Position numbers and translations under genes: made by a program. A model generated the notes under the pieces. That model saw only the letters and a list, made by a program, of their open reading frames with translations, searched no databases and was not told the origin of the DNA. DNA of 64,000 nucleotides from Asterochloris sp. CNOR1. Its lineage: Eukaryota > Chlorophyta > Trebouxiophyceae > Trebouxiales > Trebouxiaceae. Position 1 is the stretch's first letter. Each line of letters starts with the position of its first letter. Location: assembly GCA_963969365.1 (NCBI GenBank), contig OZ017755.1:2728001-2792000 (forward strand), read 5' to 3'. This document shows positions 46,754-64,000 of the stretch, piece after piece.

Positions 46754-47211
46754 GCCGCAGACAGTAGCGAGATCAGGTCAAAAATTTCCTGGATCAGGTC
46801 CTGCTGGAGGTTGCATCACTGAAGCGATTCACAACATGGGGTCCCTGATCAGCACCACAAAGCAGGGCCCTCCTCGAGCAGCAGCACAGCCAGCACTGTC
46901 TGGAACAGGTCTCAGTCAGCCAGCAGTGAGCAGATTGTGCCGCTGTGAGGGCACCGAGGTGAGGGTGGCCAGAGGCACCTCTGGAAGGGCCACTTTGCAG
47001 ACCGCCTGGTGCTGATTGGCTTACGGCCGGGCTGTGCGTTCTGTGACAACCAGGTGAGTGCTTCTGCGTGCCATGTAGCTCTCTGGTGCATTACATGGAG
47101 TACACCAGGTGGAGATGCATTCCTGCTTCTGTTCAAGCTTGAGCGTGTCGGGCAGGAGAAGAAAGTGTCAACGAGGACTACTTTCTGAGGACCCCTTCCC
47201 TAGGGGCCTCA
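46754..47211. other. Intergenic upstream of CHLI
   Basis: This lies between the CHLI 5' end and the stop of the next minus-strand gene. Short frames only. It could hold the CHLI promoter and a first exon. Confidence 0.4.
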
Positions 47212-47516
47212 CTAGCTGACGGTCTGCCCGCTGTCAGCTGCTGGCATGGTGCCGCCAGCCTTCTTGGCCTTCAGCCAGTCTATGCAGAAATCTATGGCAT
47301 CATCAGGGCGCTCGATGAGCACGGCGGTCAGCATGTTGTGCAGCAGCTGCAATGCACATCACCCAGAGTCAGCTCATTGCCTTCTGATTGCTACGCACAG
47401 TCTCCAAGCACAGCAGCTGCATTGCTCCTGACCTGCTGCAGGTCACTGCGGGTGGCATAGCTCTCCACAGCCCTCTCTAGTTCTCGCTGTTCTGAAGCTG
47501 CTGTCTGGCCCGGCAT
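47212..47516 (-). CDS. Small RIIa/DPY-30-like dimerisation-docking protein, 72 aa
   Basis: Two exons join in phase 0: 47516-47433 (MPGQTAASEQRELERAVESY, then ATRSDLQQ) and 47346-47212 (LLHNMLTAVLIERPDD, AIDFCIDWLKAKKA, tail, TAG). The pattern of a short helix, a second helix with LLHNMLTAVL, then RPDDAIDFCIDWL is that of the RIIa/DPY-30 dimerisation-docking fold, seen in PKA regulatory subunits, flagellar spoke proteins and adenylate-kinase-like proteins. No other domain is present. It is head to head with enolase, whose own N-terminus carries a similar segment. Confidence 0.7.
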
Positions 47517-47762
47517 GCTGGTCCGCTGTTTAGGAGGGTAGACCAGTCCAAATGTAGCACCAATGAACTTCTATATATATATATGGCTAGGTCAAGAATC
47601 CGACGGTAAAAATTGCGTGACACTGCTTGCACGATTCTCCTCAGATCGATCAGACCCTCCCTCACAGGCTACAGCCCCGCGCGCCTGCTGATCCCAGCGG
47701 CCCAAGGTCGTCAAGCCCTTGGTTGTCAGCGCAGTTCTGGTGTGTCCAGGCAATCGGCAGTC
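47517..47762. promoter_or_regulatory. Candidate bidirectional promoter with TA repeat
   Basis: 246 bases separate the RIIa-like gene (minus) from enolase (plus). The stretch holds CTATATATATATATGG at about 47571, which could act as a TATA element for either side. Confidence 0.5.
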
Positions 47763-54787
<7,025 letters not shown>

Positions 54788-54990
54788 AAGGATTTATGGT
54801 AGCGTGTCATGCTTTTGAGTGGAAGAGCGTGAATCAGCATCTTTCAAGAGTGAACAGCAGCAGTCATGACCTGATACAGATACCAGCACACTCAGTCATC
54901 TGTAAGCAAAACAACAGCAGGCATAAGCATGGCTCAGCACCATCAGGGGCGGGAGACTCCGGTGCTGGGGGGCAACAACAAGACCGTACT

Positions 54991-57900
54991 TCATTGACTT
55001 TTCAGCTGCCGCTCATACAAAACCTTTGACAACACTGCCCCGGCGATGCTGCAAAGGGTGACCACAACTCCAATGATAAGTGCTATATTGGCCTCAGTTG
55101 GGGATTGCCTCTGCAGTGCAACAACTCAGAGGTAAGAGATCAGTGAAGGCCAGGGGTTGCAGCAACATCATATTGATGAGCAACAGCTGTAACCAGCAGC
55201 CCAGCACCAGGCCAGGATGGCTGACATCGCAGACAGGCGGTCTGACCTGGAAGAGGGCAAAGGCTGGTTGCCCTGCAGGCCAGATGCTTTCTGCCCACAT
55301 GCTGTCTGGTGGCCAGCCATACTCCTGCTCCCAGGAGTCTGCTGAGGTAGTGACATTCCATCTGAAGTCTGTGGGGTCCCCTTTGCAGTCCTGCCCAGCA
55401 CAGAAGCTCGCTTGAGAATAGTGCTGTCAGTAGTTCATGCTGTACAGCAACGCAAAGCTTCCTGACACCGCAAGGCAAGGCCTGTCACAACCCTGCTCAC
55501 CTGGCACTCAAACTTTGTGGAGTAGGAGGGTACATACTTCACAGTGGCTTGATGACACCTGAGCTGGCCCTGAGGGCCCATTGCAACACACGCCTGGCCC
55601 GTGGGGCAAGGGTCCATGGAGAAGTCGCACTTTGGGGCATCTGCAGGAAGGATGGACACATTGTCCAGGCAGTGCAGAGACAGATGTGAACGCACTCTGT
55701 GGGACCTTTCCACTAAACTTCTCATGGAAGCACCACCCTGGTTGCCAATACAGCTGCCCATTGCACCAGTCTGCGAGGCCTGTCTCAGCTTGAAGAGTTT
55801 CTCAAAGCAGCCAAATGGCCACAGATGCCCGAGTTCAGATGTCACAAGAACACCTCAACCTCTGTCAAGACATGGTCTGACTTGATTGTGTCAGCCTGCC
55901 GCGAGTGCCAGCAGGCCCCATAGAAAGCAAGCTTGTGCTGCTCTTGGCCCCAAGCTGCTGCCGAGCACGCCCAGGTTCAGATTACTTAGTCCCTTCCCTC
56001 ATCCGGCTGAAGTGACCCACCTGGACTGGCCAGCCCTGTGAAATTGGCCAGCAGGCCCCAGATGAAGCGTGCTGTGCTGCTCTTGCCCTCCGGCTGCTGC
56101 GAGTGCTCGCTGAGTGTCCTCAGGTCGCCAATGTAGTGGGCCACCGCCTCGCCCTGGGTAGGACTGACCAGCTGCTGTGCCAGTGGGCACTGCAGGCCTG
56201 GCTGTGGCTGCAGCAGGCAGGCAGCCAGCTGTGTCACCTGAGAGCGCACAGCTCCCGTGTCCACCTGCAGTGAGGCACGATGAGGTGTTCAGGGTATGAA
56301 TGCGGCAGGCCTGGCCATTGCTGCCGCGGCAGGCACCACTTGGAGAGCACAAAGCTTCCATGTCCACCTGCAGCGAGGATCTCAGGTTATGCAGACACTG
56401 CAGGCCTGGATATAGCTGCAGAGGGCTGTGCTCATCAAGGGTGCACAGCTCTTGTCTGCGCCTGTGACATGTCAGAGTGAGCTGGTCACAATGTGACAGT
56501 GTTGCCTGGCGCCCCGCTTGGCAGTCACCAGTGGATGAAGGCTGCACTCTCAAGCAGATGGCGTGACCGACCGGCCATGATGGCACTCTGCATGGCTGGC
56601 CTAGAGAGCATGGCTTCAACAGCCTGCAGCCTTCAAGGCATGACCTACAGGCCAGAATCTTGATCAGATCGCAACAGACACAAAAGCACCCACCTGCGGC
56701 AGAGCGCTGCCCTCGCCTGCATGAAATCTGTGCAAATGTGGCAATTCAGCTTCAATGTCTGCCAGGCTCAATCCTGCTGCTGCGCTCGAGCATCACTCAC
56801 AAGCTACCACTTTATCAGCAACAGGGTGCCGCACACTCTGACAGGAGAACTGCCACCTGCTGCAGCCAGCTGGTATTGTGGGCATACCAGAAGCACAGCT
56901 GCGGTCGACTGAGAGCCTTGGCTCGCATGGTAGATGGTTTTCTGGTTGGCTTGAGGAGCGGGTCGCAAGATCGGCCAGGCCTGCTGCCTTCTGCTGCCCT
57001 CAAGCAACGTCCTGAAACCAGCACCTGATCCTCAACAGGCAGCCACACACCTTCAAAGGGGCACTGCCATCTGCTGCAGCAAGCTGGTGGAGCGCTCGTG
57101 CCAGCAGCACTGCGGCAGCCGCCAGGGAGTCCAGGTCCACATTCTCTGCGGTGTCCTGCTCGCTCTCAAAGAAGGCGTTGCAGAAGTGAGCATCGTAGTC
57201 TGCCAGGACTGCGCCCGCCAGGCTGGGCTTCATGCGCAGGAAAGAGGAGAGCGAGGCCGGCGGGATGCCGGGCGTGCTGTTGGACGGGAGCTGCACTGTG
57301 GCCTGCATTCACAGTGCAGCTAAGGGGGTTTCAGTGGGACTGAAGGGAGCTACACCATGGCCGGCAGTGAGCTGAATGCTGGCCTCCAAGCCCTGACCCC
57401 TAGCAGCAGCTGCATCGTGGCCTGCAGTCACAGGTCAGCTAGTGGGTGGCGAGGTGACTGGACCGTGACCTGCTGGCAATGGGCAGCCATTCACTAGCTA
57501 CACTGTGGGCTGCACTCTCACGGCAGCCAGGGGGGTTTCAGGTTGGTTTGGAGAGAGCTGCGTGGTGGACTGCAGGCAGATGGGGGCCAGACCCAGCCGG
57601 TCATGCCTTCAGGGTCATGGTCAACGGTCTGCTGGGCGTCAGGCGGGATTGCTACCCGCAGGTGCCAGGTGTGGAGCATGCGGCATACTTGGCCCCAAGC
57701 CCATGAGTTGCCCTCCTGCAGCTTGCCTGGGCTGGCCACAGCTGCAGGATCTGCGATGTCTGTGAGCTGCGCAGCCACTCCTCATATTTGTGCAGAGCAA
57801 TGCATGATACCCTGGCCGCCAGCTGGAGGTCGAGGATGCAGATGTGTCGCCACCTTCATGCTGCTCACATGAGCAGGCGCGCGTACAAATGCACTTCGAC

Positions 57901-60900
57901 ACAGGCATGCTCGTCATCTGCCCACCTGCAGCTCGCCTGGGCTGGCTCTTGCCGCCTGCTGCAGCGCCTGCACAATCTGCGAGCTGTCTGTGCTGCCACC
58001 CCGCTCTGTGTGCGCAAAGAAGCGCATGATGCCCTGGCTGCCAGCGCGCTGCGCCAGCCCCACCTGCCCCAGCTCGATGACCTGCGAATCACACAGGGGG
58101 AGGTGCATGGTTGGAGTCAGCCGTACATGGTTACAGCAGTTCACAATCTTGCCCTGCCATCATGCTGCTCCTTTTCAATGACCTGCACAGCACAGCAGAA
58201 CAGACATGGGTCGGGGACCATCCTCTTCTGACATCAGATGTATCACATATGTCCCCTGTCATCACGCTGCTCCACCACAAGACCTGCACAATGCAAGTGG
58301 TGTGGTCAGGGACCAGCCCCTTCAGGAGTCCCAGATCTGACCTGCTATCACCTGGCTCCACCTGGATGATCTGCGCAGGTCATAGGGAACAGAGATTGGT
58401 CAGGGATCAGCCTTTATGACCCAAGTGACAGGTCCAGGGGGACCCTCCCATTTCTGTCTGGGCGCCATGCGCCTCTCACAACAGACAACTGCCTCCGGGG
58501 GAGTTTGGGTGTGTACCCAAAAGAGCCTGCACAGGTCCAGCCCCTGAATCCAGGATAGCCGACTCCACTGAAAGATCTGCGCACCATGCAGAAGTAGGCA
58601 AACTTCTGTGAGATGGTAGTCCCATTACAGCCCCTCAGTTGAGTTCTGAGCACCATGCATGTCCCCTCCAGGCAGGATCTTCCCATGCAAACCCATCTTC
58701 ACACCAGAACACAACTACCCCCAATCAGCCTGCCAGACATGCAGCAGGCAGAGATACCCTCTGTCTGCAGGCCCTCAGCCTTGAGTTTTAAGCGCCATGC
58801 ATCCCTTCAGCAGGCAAGGGGACCCGTCCCGTGATTTCAGGTTGATTCTGAAGATTACTGCACCCCAAGAGCCTGCTGACCATGCAGGAACAGCGCTCAC
58901 CTGTGAGATCTGCTCTAGCTGCAGCCCCTCGGTTGAGTTCTGTTCGTTGGTCATCTCCCAGAGCAGGCGCCGTGATCCCATGTAGTCCCATGTCTCGCCC
59001 GCAAGGGCCGCTAGCACCACCTGCCGCCTGTAGCCTGATGTCAGAGCACTGTTGTTTCCCAGCACCTGGGCTGCCACCAGCAGAGCAATCAGGGACCCCA
59101 TGGCTGATTCTGCGCCCTACAGGCAGGCAGCTTAATGCTGAGTCCATGTTGTTGCCCAGCACAGGGCCTCCATAGCCAACTCTGCAGGCACGGCAAAGCT
59201 GAAGTCTCCAGTATTGCTCAGCACCTAGGGCCCCCCCAGCAGAGCATTCAGGGCCTTCACACAGCCAACTCTGTGCCCTGCAGGGCAGGCAGGGGCACCA
59301 CCTGGGCACTCTGGGCAGTGGCTAGCCACGCAAGAGACCTGCAAACTTGGAATATGCAGTTGGCTCCTGAGCCTCTTTTGTCTGCATCCACAAGACAGCA
59401 CATGGGGGAGGACGCGGCCATGCTTGACATCACTGCTGCAGTGATGCAGCACAAAGATGCAGTCAGAAGCCTCACACAGTGCCGCACAGGCCAAAAGGCA
59501 AGCAGGCAGGGCAAGGCTGATTGCTTCAAGGCGCTGACTAAGCAGCAACAGCGGCAGGGCAGCATAGAGTGCACCAGCCTGGCTCTCCAGCAGTTGTCAA
59601 GCTGCGCACAGCCAGCGCTTGCTCAACATGATCATCTCATCCTGTCTGTTTGTTTTGCCCTGCTGAATGTATCCACACCATAACACGTGCATAGCAAACA
59701 CATTGAGCATGACATCCTGCTAAAGCTGTGCACGCCCTGCCAAGCATCACAGCTGTGACAGACCCATGCACTCAAGCACCTGGCACATGGTGGCGCTGGC
59801 CCAAGGACAACCCTACAATGACCCTGGCACATGACCTAGTTTGACTGGTCCCACAAGCTGACCATGGTCCTCATGGGATTGCTGCATGACAAGGCTGCAA
59901 TGTCGACTGGCAAAAGCGTCAGCACAATTGGCCTGCAGGTGCAGTGCCCTCAAGGTCAAAGGCTTAGCAGGAAAGCAAGCGGCAGACAGCCAGCCAGCAA
60001 GGTGCAGAGTGTGCTGCTGGGCACCAGCAGGCTCCATAGCCTTGCTGCGGGCTCTCAGCCCAGCCACGGAGTGCACTGTCCTCACCACAGCCTTAGGAAA
60101 AGGCTGGCCTGTCAATGGACACATCGGCAGGACTGTTGCCGTGACAGGGCAGAGGTGAAGTCTGTGCACCACATGGCGCACTCCAGCCGGTGATGCCGTG
60201 CATTGTACTCACCACAGCCTTGCTACGGAAGAAGGCTGCGCTGTCGATGGGCGCCAACGCCAACACAATCTGCTTGGCAGGGGCTCCAGCCCGCAGCGGG
60301 GGCACTGCCGCCCACACGCTGTGCCCCCCCAGGGGCAGGCAGGTCTGGCTCTGGACGCAGGCAGAGGAGTTGTCGGCGCCCCACATGGCGCTCTCCAGCC
60401 GGGCATGGTGCACTGCGCCTTTGAAGGCCTGCCTTGCGTTCTGCTGAGCACGTGTCTGCGCATCGGCGGCTGCCGCACTGCCCAGCAGCATAACTGGAAC
60501 GTCCAGCTCCAGGCGTGCCACAGCGGAGCCGGCAGGGTTCCACTGGTAGCCCGGCCGGGGTTCTGGTGCATACTGCCACGCTGGGTTGGTGGCTGCTGAT
60601 GACTCCTGGCTTGGCTGATTGCCTGCAATGCAATGCAGCTTGGCTCTACCTGGGCCATAAAAGATGAGCGTCAACTGTGGCAAGCTTATGTGTGAGTAGT
60701 CCGCGTTGCAGCAGCTGTGCATGGCCAAAGTGCCAGTTGGCACTACTAGTATGTCCAGAACAGGCTGGAGAATGTTGCTCTCCGGACTTGGCATTGATGC
60801 TGATGATAGCATGCAGCCCTGGCCCAATACACAGCTTTGCAGTTGTGCTTTATGTCAGGCCAGCACATATTGCCCAGCGTGACTTGCTTGAGCATTGGTG

Positions 60901-61273
60901 CATGTGCCGCAAGCTGACCTGTCGTGGCGTCCACCAGCACACCCTTGACATGCCTCTGCAGCTCTGCACTACCAGCAAGGCGGGTCAGGAATGCGTCCCT
61001 GTCGTCAGCACCAATCAGCACGACGCTGTCTTCTGTCACGTCTGTGCCTGAGCTGTTCAGCCTCCACACAGGAGCCTCGATTGCCCCAGCGCTTGCGCAT
61101 CCAACAGCCCCATTAGAGTGCAGCAGCCTGAAGCAAGCGTCTGCATCTGTGGTCTGCTGCCTCATGCGCGCCATGAGGTCCTTCTTGCTCATAACCATAG
61201 GGGCAGATGCCTGGGCTGTCTGGCTCAATACCAACATGATCAGCAGATGATCCCTCCATGAAAGGCTTGGCAT
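54991..61273 (-). CDS. NCT: Nicastrin (gamma-secretase subunit)
   Basis: Type I glycoprotein that recruits substrate to the presenilin protease. The start at 61273 gives a signal peptide (DHLLIMLVLSQTAQASA). In order: ACFRLLHSNGAVGCASA and SVVLIGADDRDAFLTRL; PAWQYAPEPRPGYQWNP; SQTCLPLGGHSVWAAVPPL and LALAPIDSAAFFRSKAV; ESAMGSLIALLVAAQVL and LAGETWDYMGSRRLLWEM; VIELGQVGLAQ and MRFFAHTE; GIPPASLSSFLRMKPSLAGAV, VLADYDAHF and DTAENVDLDSL; SVRSQVTQL-type segment VRSQVTQLAACLL; CDFSMDPCPTGQACVAM and VKYVPSYSTKFEC. The membrane helix is ALIIGVVVTLCSIAGAVLSK, then LYERQLKSQ and TGA (54993-54991). Many short exons; several junctions are unresolved, but order and content follow the family throughout. 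Confidence 0.88.
56260..56900 (-). repeat. Nicastrin exon-edge copies in two introns
   Basis: Near 56300-56390 and 56440-56460, pieces with GCACAGCTCTTG / GCACAAAGCTTCCATGTCCA and CCACCTGCAGCGAGG imitate the sequence around 56245-56275 (GCACAGCTCCCGTGTCCACC, then TGCAGTGAGGC); they lie upstream in gene direction. At about 56835-56890 the phrase CTGCCACCTGCTGCAGCCAG imitates CTGCCATCTGCTGCAGCAAG (57065), an exon end, and lies downstream in gene direction. Confidence 0.7.
57310..57565 (-). repeat. Upstream copies of a nicastrin exon start
   Basis: The exon start region (57285-57312) reads GGGAGCTGCACTGTGGCCTG, then CATTCACAG. Related phrases follow at about 57346 (GGGAGCTACACCATGGCCGG), 57405 (AGCAGCTGCATCGTGGCCTG), 57455 (GACTGGACCGTGACCTGC), 57495 (AGCTACACTGTGGGCTGCAC) and 57553 (GAGCTGCGTGGTGGACTGC). 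Spacing is about 50-60 bp. GGGGGTTTCAG recurs between them. Confidence 0.8.
58140..58665 (-). repeat. Nicastrin exon-edge copies, head and tail types in one intron
   Basis: Near the exon start at about 58085 (CTCGATGACCTGCGAATCAC), similar phrases recur at 58175 (TTCAATGACCTGCACAGC), 58272 (CCACAAGACCTGCACAATGC), 58362 (CTGGATGATCTGCGCAGGTC) and 58567 (TGAAAGATCTGCGCACC). At the other side of the intron, TGTGAGATGGTAGTCCCATT and CAGCCCCTCAGTTGAGTTCT (58607-58648) copy the previous exon's end at 58903-58942 (TGTGAGATCTGC, then CAGCCCCTCGGTTGAGTTCT). Confidence 0.8.
60065..60130 (-). repeat. Downstream copy of a nicastrin exon end
   Basis: CTCACCACAGCCTTAGGAAA, then AGGCTGGCCTGTCAATGG, at 60075-60112 copies the exon end at 60209-60250 (CTCACCACAGCCTTGCTACG, then AGGCTGCGCTGTCGATGG), including the GTGAG donor on the minus strand. 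Confidence 0.85.
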
Positions 61274-61410
61274 GATATAATAAGCCTTGACCTGTACTCC
61301 AATGCCCACATCCTGACCAGTAGCGCCCAGGCCTCAACAACAACGCTGCTGATCACTCGATGTGCCCAGATGCTTTGCAGAAGGCAAGGGCAGCCCTTTA
61401 GTGCATCAGC
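61274..61410. promoter_or_regulatory. Candidate bidirectional promoter, nicastrin / flavodoxin-reductase
   Basis: 137 bases separate two divergent start codons (61273 minus and 61411 plus). TATAATAAG occurs close to the nicastrin start (61276). Confidence 0.5.
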
Positions 61411-63651
61411 ATGGACCCTATTGCCCGATGCTGCGGCAGGGCAGGCCTCACCCCTGATCAAGGGAAGTGGATGCTGCTGGCGGGCAGCATCATCTTCCCA
61501 CTGGCCTACTTCACATTGAAAGATGGCAACCAAAAGCAGTCCCCATCGCGCAACATCAACAGCTTCTTCAGAGACCCCACTGTGGCTGCAGCAGCCCCAC
61601 AAAACACCGCAAAGCAGCAGCAGCCTAATGGCAAGACCAGTGGATCCAGCTTCAACAGCTTCCTCAGAACAGCGCCTGCCTCTGCAAAGAGGGATGCCAC
61701 AAGTTTTAGCGCCTTTCTCAAAGGAAGTGCAGGGCAGCAGCTGTCCAGCACTGGGCCAGGCCAGGGGGACTCAGCAGTAAAGGTGGGAACCCTGGTGTGC
61801 GCATCTGGGTCTGACAAAGACATTTGGGCAGCAGCAGCCTCTCAATGTTGCATTCTCCCAATCCCCTCGACACCCACATGCATCACTCACTCTGCCTGCC
61901 TGTTAGCCTGTGGCTGCCATACCTAGTCTGTCAACAGGTTGCCCTGCGTTTGCTCCAGCCAATGCAAAGTGCTTGATGCCTGAGCAGGCTGGCTGTGGTG
62001 AGGGGTCAGCCTCTCACGGTGCATCTTCATGCTGTGCAGGCGCCAGAAGGGCCCCGTCCCGACCAGGCAGTTGTATTGGTGCTGTTTGGCACAGAGTACG
62101 GCTTTTCAAAGGAGGTGGCGGAGCGTTTGTGCTCAGAGCTGGGATGCCTGGATGATGGGCTCTACTGGTGGGCACTGCAGCTGTGGTTGTGGCAGCAGCG
62201 CGAGTGCTGTGCTCTGAGCTGCAATATTTGTGCGGGAAGGATGATGCGTGCTGCAACTTGTGTTGGTGCAGCTGCTTGTTGCAGAATGACGCAGCCCATC
62301 ATGATGAGCTGTCCCCCTGCTACGACACTTTGCAGACACAGAGCGCGATTAGCACGTCCACATGTTGTCTGCCACTGCGAAAGTCTCAGATCTGCTCACT
62401 CATCTGACATGCCTGCTTGTATCCAGGACATGGCCCAGCCCACTTTTGCTCTGCTTCCTGCAACGTGCCGTTGCTGATTCAGGTTCAACATGGCGGGTAG
62501 GGCAGTCTGCTCCGAGGAGTTGGGGAACAGCTACCAGATCTCCGGAAGTCAGCCGTACTCCCTGACACTTGTGTGCCTGTGCCTCAGGCCCAAGCTGGTT
62601 GACATGGCAGACTGCCCAGAGGGGTGCGACCTAGCAGGGGAGCAGCTGGTGCTGACAGCCTGCTCCACGCAGGGGGACGGGGTGGCCCCTGCAGAGGCGA
62701 GGGAGTTTTGCGACTGGCTGCAGAGCGTGGCAGCCCCAAAGCTGCAGGGGACGGCCTTCGCAGTGTGTGCCTTGGGCGACAGGTGGGCGTGCAGGCATGA
62801 GTCGCGACCTGCCTGTGATGTTAGCCTTGACCTGGTGAGCCCCACCTGTGTGGGCTTTGGGTGACAGGAGGGTGCACAGGTCTTCAGCCCAGCCTGGCTG
62901 TGATGCCTGCTGCAGGCAGGGGTAGCAATAACAGTGTGAGCTCTTAGCAACGCAACGTGCTGCTGTTCTTGTTTGTTATCTTCAAGGGGACTCGGGCCAG
63001 CTGTTTCCACTGGGATTGCAAGGCCCAAAGGGGCCAAACGCAGTGTGACTGAGCAATTGAAAACTCCACCTGTCAACCTGTTTTGCTCTGCACCACAGCA
63101 CCCAGCAGGGCAGGGCTGCTGAACCACTCCATGAGGCTGCCACAGTTTATAGGAAAGCCTTGTGATGGATTTGAGGCAAGGAGGACCAGGCTGATCCTCA
63201 ACTCTTGGGATGCCATGGCCGCAATTGCTAGATGAATGACGAATGCTAGATAGCTTCTTTCTGTGCAGGTCATATACCCACTTCTGTGCCTGTGGCAAGA
63301 TGTTGGACGCCCGTCTCGAGGAGCTAGGGGGCCGCCGGATAGCAGGTCAGAGAGTGTTCATCCAAGTGGGGCTGGAAATGCTGCATGACCAGGTGCTGCC
63401 AGACTCCCTTGCAACGATGAGTGCACCAAAAATTGGACAGCGCAATTTTGGAGGCCTTCCTGCTGCTTGTCAAGGCCGCTGGTATGCCTTCAATAGTTGG
63501 GTTGCCAGCTCTGTCATACAAGCACCTGCAGTCCTGACAAGCACAGTGCCTGGTCTTCGACCTTGCTGGCCCCTTGCCTGCAGCCCGCATCGACGTGCAC
63601 AGGGAGGATTGGCCGGCTATCGAGGCCTGGCTGGACACAGTGCTGAAGCAG
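61411..63651 (+). CDS. Membrane-anchored diflavin reductase-like protein, flavodoxin part (continues past window)
   Basis: Exons join in phase: 61411-61782, 62040-62167, 62588-62782, 63269-63345, 63584-63651. Exon 1 has an N-terminal hydrophobic anchor (about residues 18-36, WMLLAGSIIFPLAYFTL) and a Ser/Asn/Gln-rich linker with repeated NSFFR, NSFLR and SAFLKG. The flavodoxin (FMN) domain follows: VVLVLFGTEYGFSKEVAERL, LVLTACSTQGDGVAP, FAVCALGDR, SYTHFCACGKMLDARLEELG and VHREDWPAIEAWLDTVL. This is the FMN half of P450-reductase/sulfite-reductase-type enzymes. FAD/NADPH exons would lie beyond 64000, so the substrate class is open. The frame also runs on to a stop at 63768 without splicing. Confidence 0.8.
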
Positions 63652-64000
63652 GTGCCCATCCTGAGCCTGCAGACAGTGGCATGTCGTGGAGGTGGGCGTA
63701 CTCTGTGCGTCCGCCGCAGTCTGCTGCAAAACAGCAAGCAGCCTGGTGGTAATCCTGTGTGCACTTAGGTCATCTGCCATGCAGCAGCAGGCAGTGCAAT
63801 GGTGGGCGCCCTTGGCGGTAGTGTTCTGTCGCCGTCCAACCTTGTAGGCTTAGAAGGCTGCGCAGCACAAACCCACCTGCAAGAGGCTGACAGTGCCGCC
63901 CGGGTACCCCCTGTAGGCTGTTACAGTTGCATTGCTGCAGCCTGCTCTGCAGCGGCAGGCAGTGGGTATAGGTATCCCACTGGGCAATCTTGCAGGCAGC
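63652..64000. other. Probable intron of the diflavin reductase-like gene
   Basis: After 63651 the frame continues for 39 codons without family similarity. No further exon is recognised before the window ends. Confidence 0.4.

Noticed and set aside
62549-63298. 249-codon minus-strand frame
   Set aside because: Antisense to the flavodoxin-domain exons, whose motifs and in-phase splicing are clear.

Overview
This is nuclear DNA of a green alga, most likely a trebouxiophyte (Coccomyxa/Chlorella-like). The reasons are that every identifiable gene is split by many introns, that stay-green protein, chlorophyllase, Mg-chelatase CHLI and a VTE6-type kinase occur together, that the ethanolamine-phosphate cytidylyltransferase is of plant type, and that short CCCTAAA (plant/algal telomere-type) motifs occur. 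The lineage is an inference; no ribosomal or organelle marker is present. Exon models below were built by hand from reading frame, GT/GC donors, AG acceptors and family knowledge. Conserved cores are firm; many first exons are not.

Layout. 0.65-12.05 kb (-): one very long secreted LRR plus Ser/Pro-rich plus Asn-glycosylation-repeat glycoprotein, with a tandem array at its 3' end. 12.9-13.3 kb (-): SEC61 beta. 13.3-15.9 kb: no gene recognised. 15.9-18.1 kb (-): F-box/LRR gene and a truncated tandem copy. 19.2-21.6 kb (+): decayed Crinkler-type nuclease-kinase gene. 22.9-30.2 kb (+): phosphoethanolamine cytidylyltransferase. 30.4-31.4 kb (-): J-domain protein. 31.6-31.9 kb (-): 69-aa membrane protein. 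32.2-34.6 kb (+): VTE6-like phytyl-phosphate kinase. 35.9-37.0 kb (+): cytochrome b561-domain protein. 39.4-37.4 kb (-): chlorophyllase. 39.6-41.5 kb (+): STAY-GREEN. 41.8-43.3 kb (+): F-box/LRR. 46.8-43.5 kb (-): Mg-chelatase CHLI. 47.5-47.2 kb (-): small RIIa/DPY-30-like protein. 47.8-54.8 kb (+): enolase. 61.3-55.0 kb (-): nicastrin. 61.4-63.7 kb and beyond (+): membrane-anchored flavodoxin/diflavin reductase.

Two things stand out. First, four chlorophyll-metabolism genes lie within 15 kb: SGR removes Mg from chlorophyll, chlorophyllase removes phytol, VTE6 activates salvaged phytyl-phosphate for tocopherol/chlorophyll, and CHLI drives Mg insertion. SGR and chlorophyllase are head to head and could share a promoter. 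Second, the large introns of at least five genes are filled with decayed local copies of the adjoining exon edges. Copies of an exon's acceptor end lie upstream of it and copies of its donor end lie downstream, on both strands. One such event gave an intact 104-bp duplicated exon in the cytidylyltransferase gene. Five introns appear to use GC donors.
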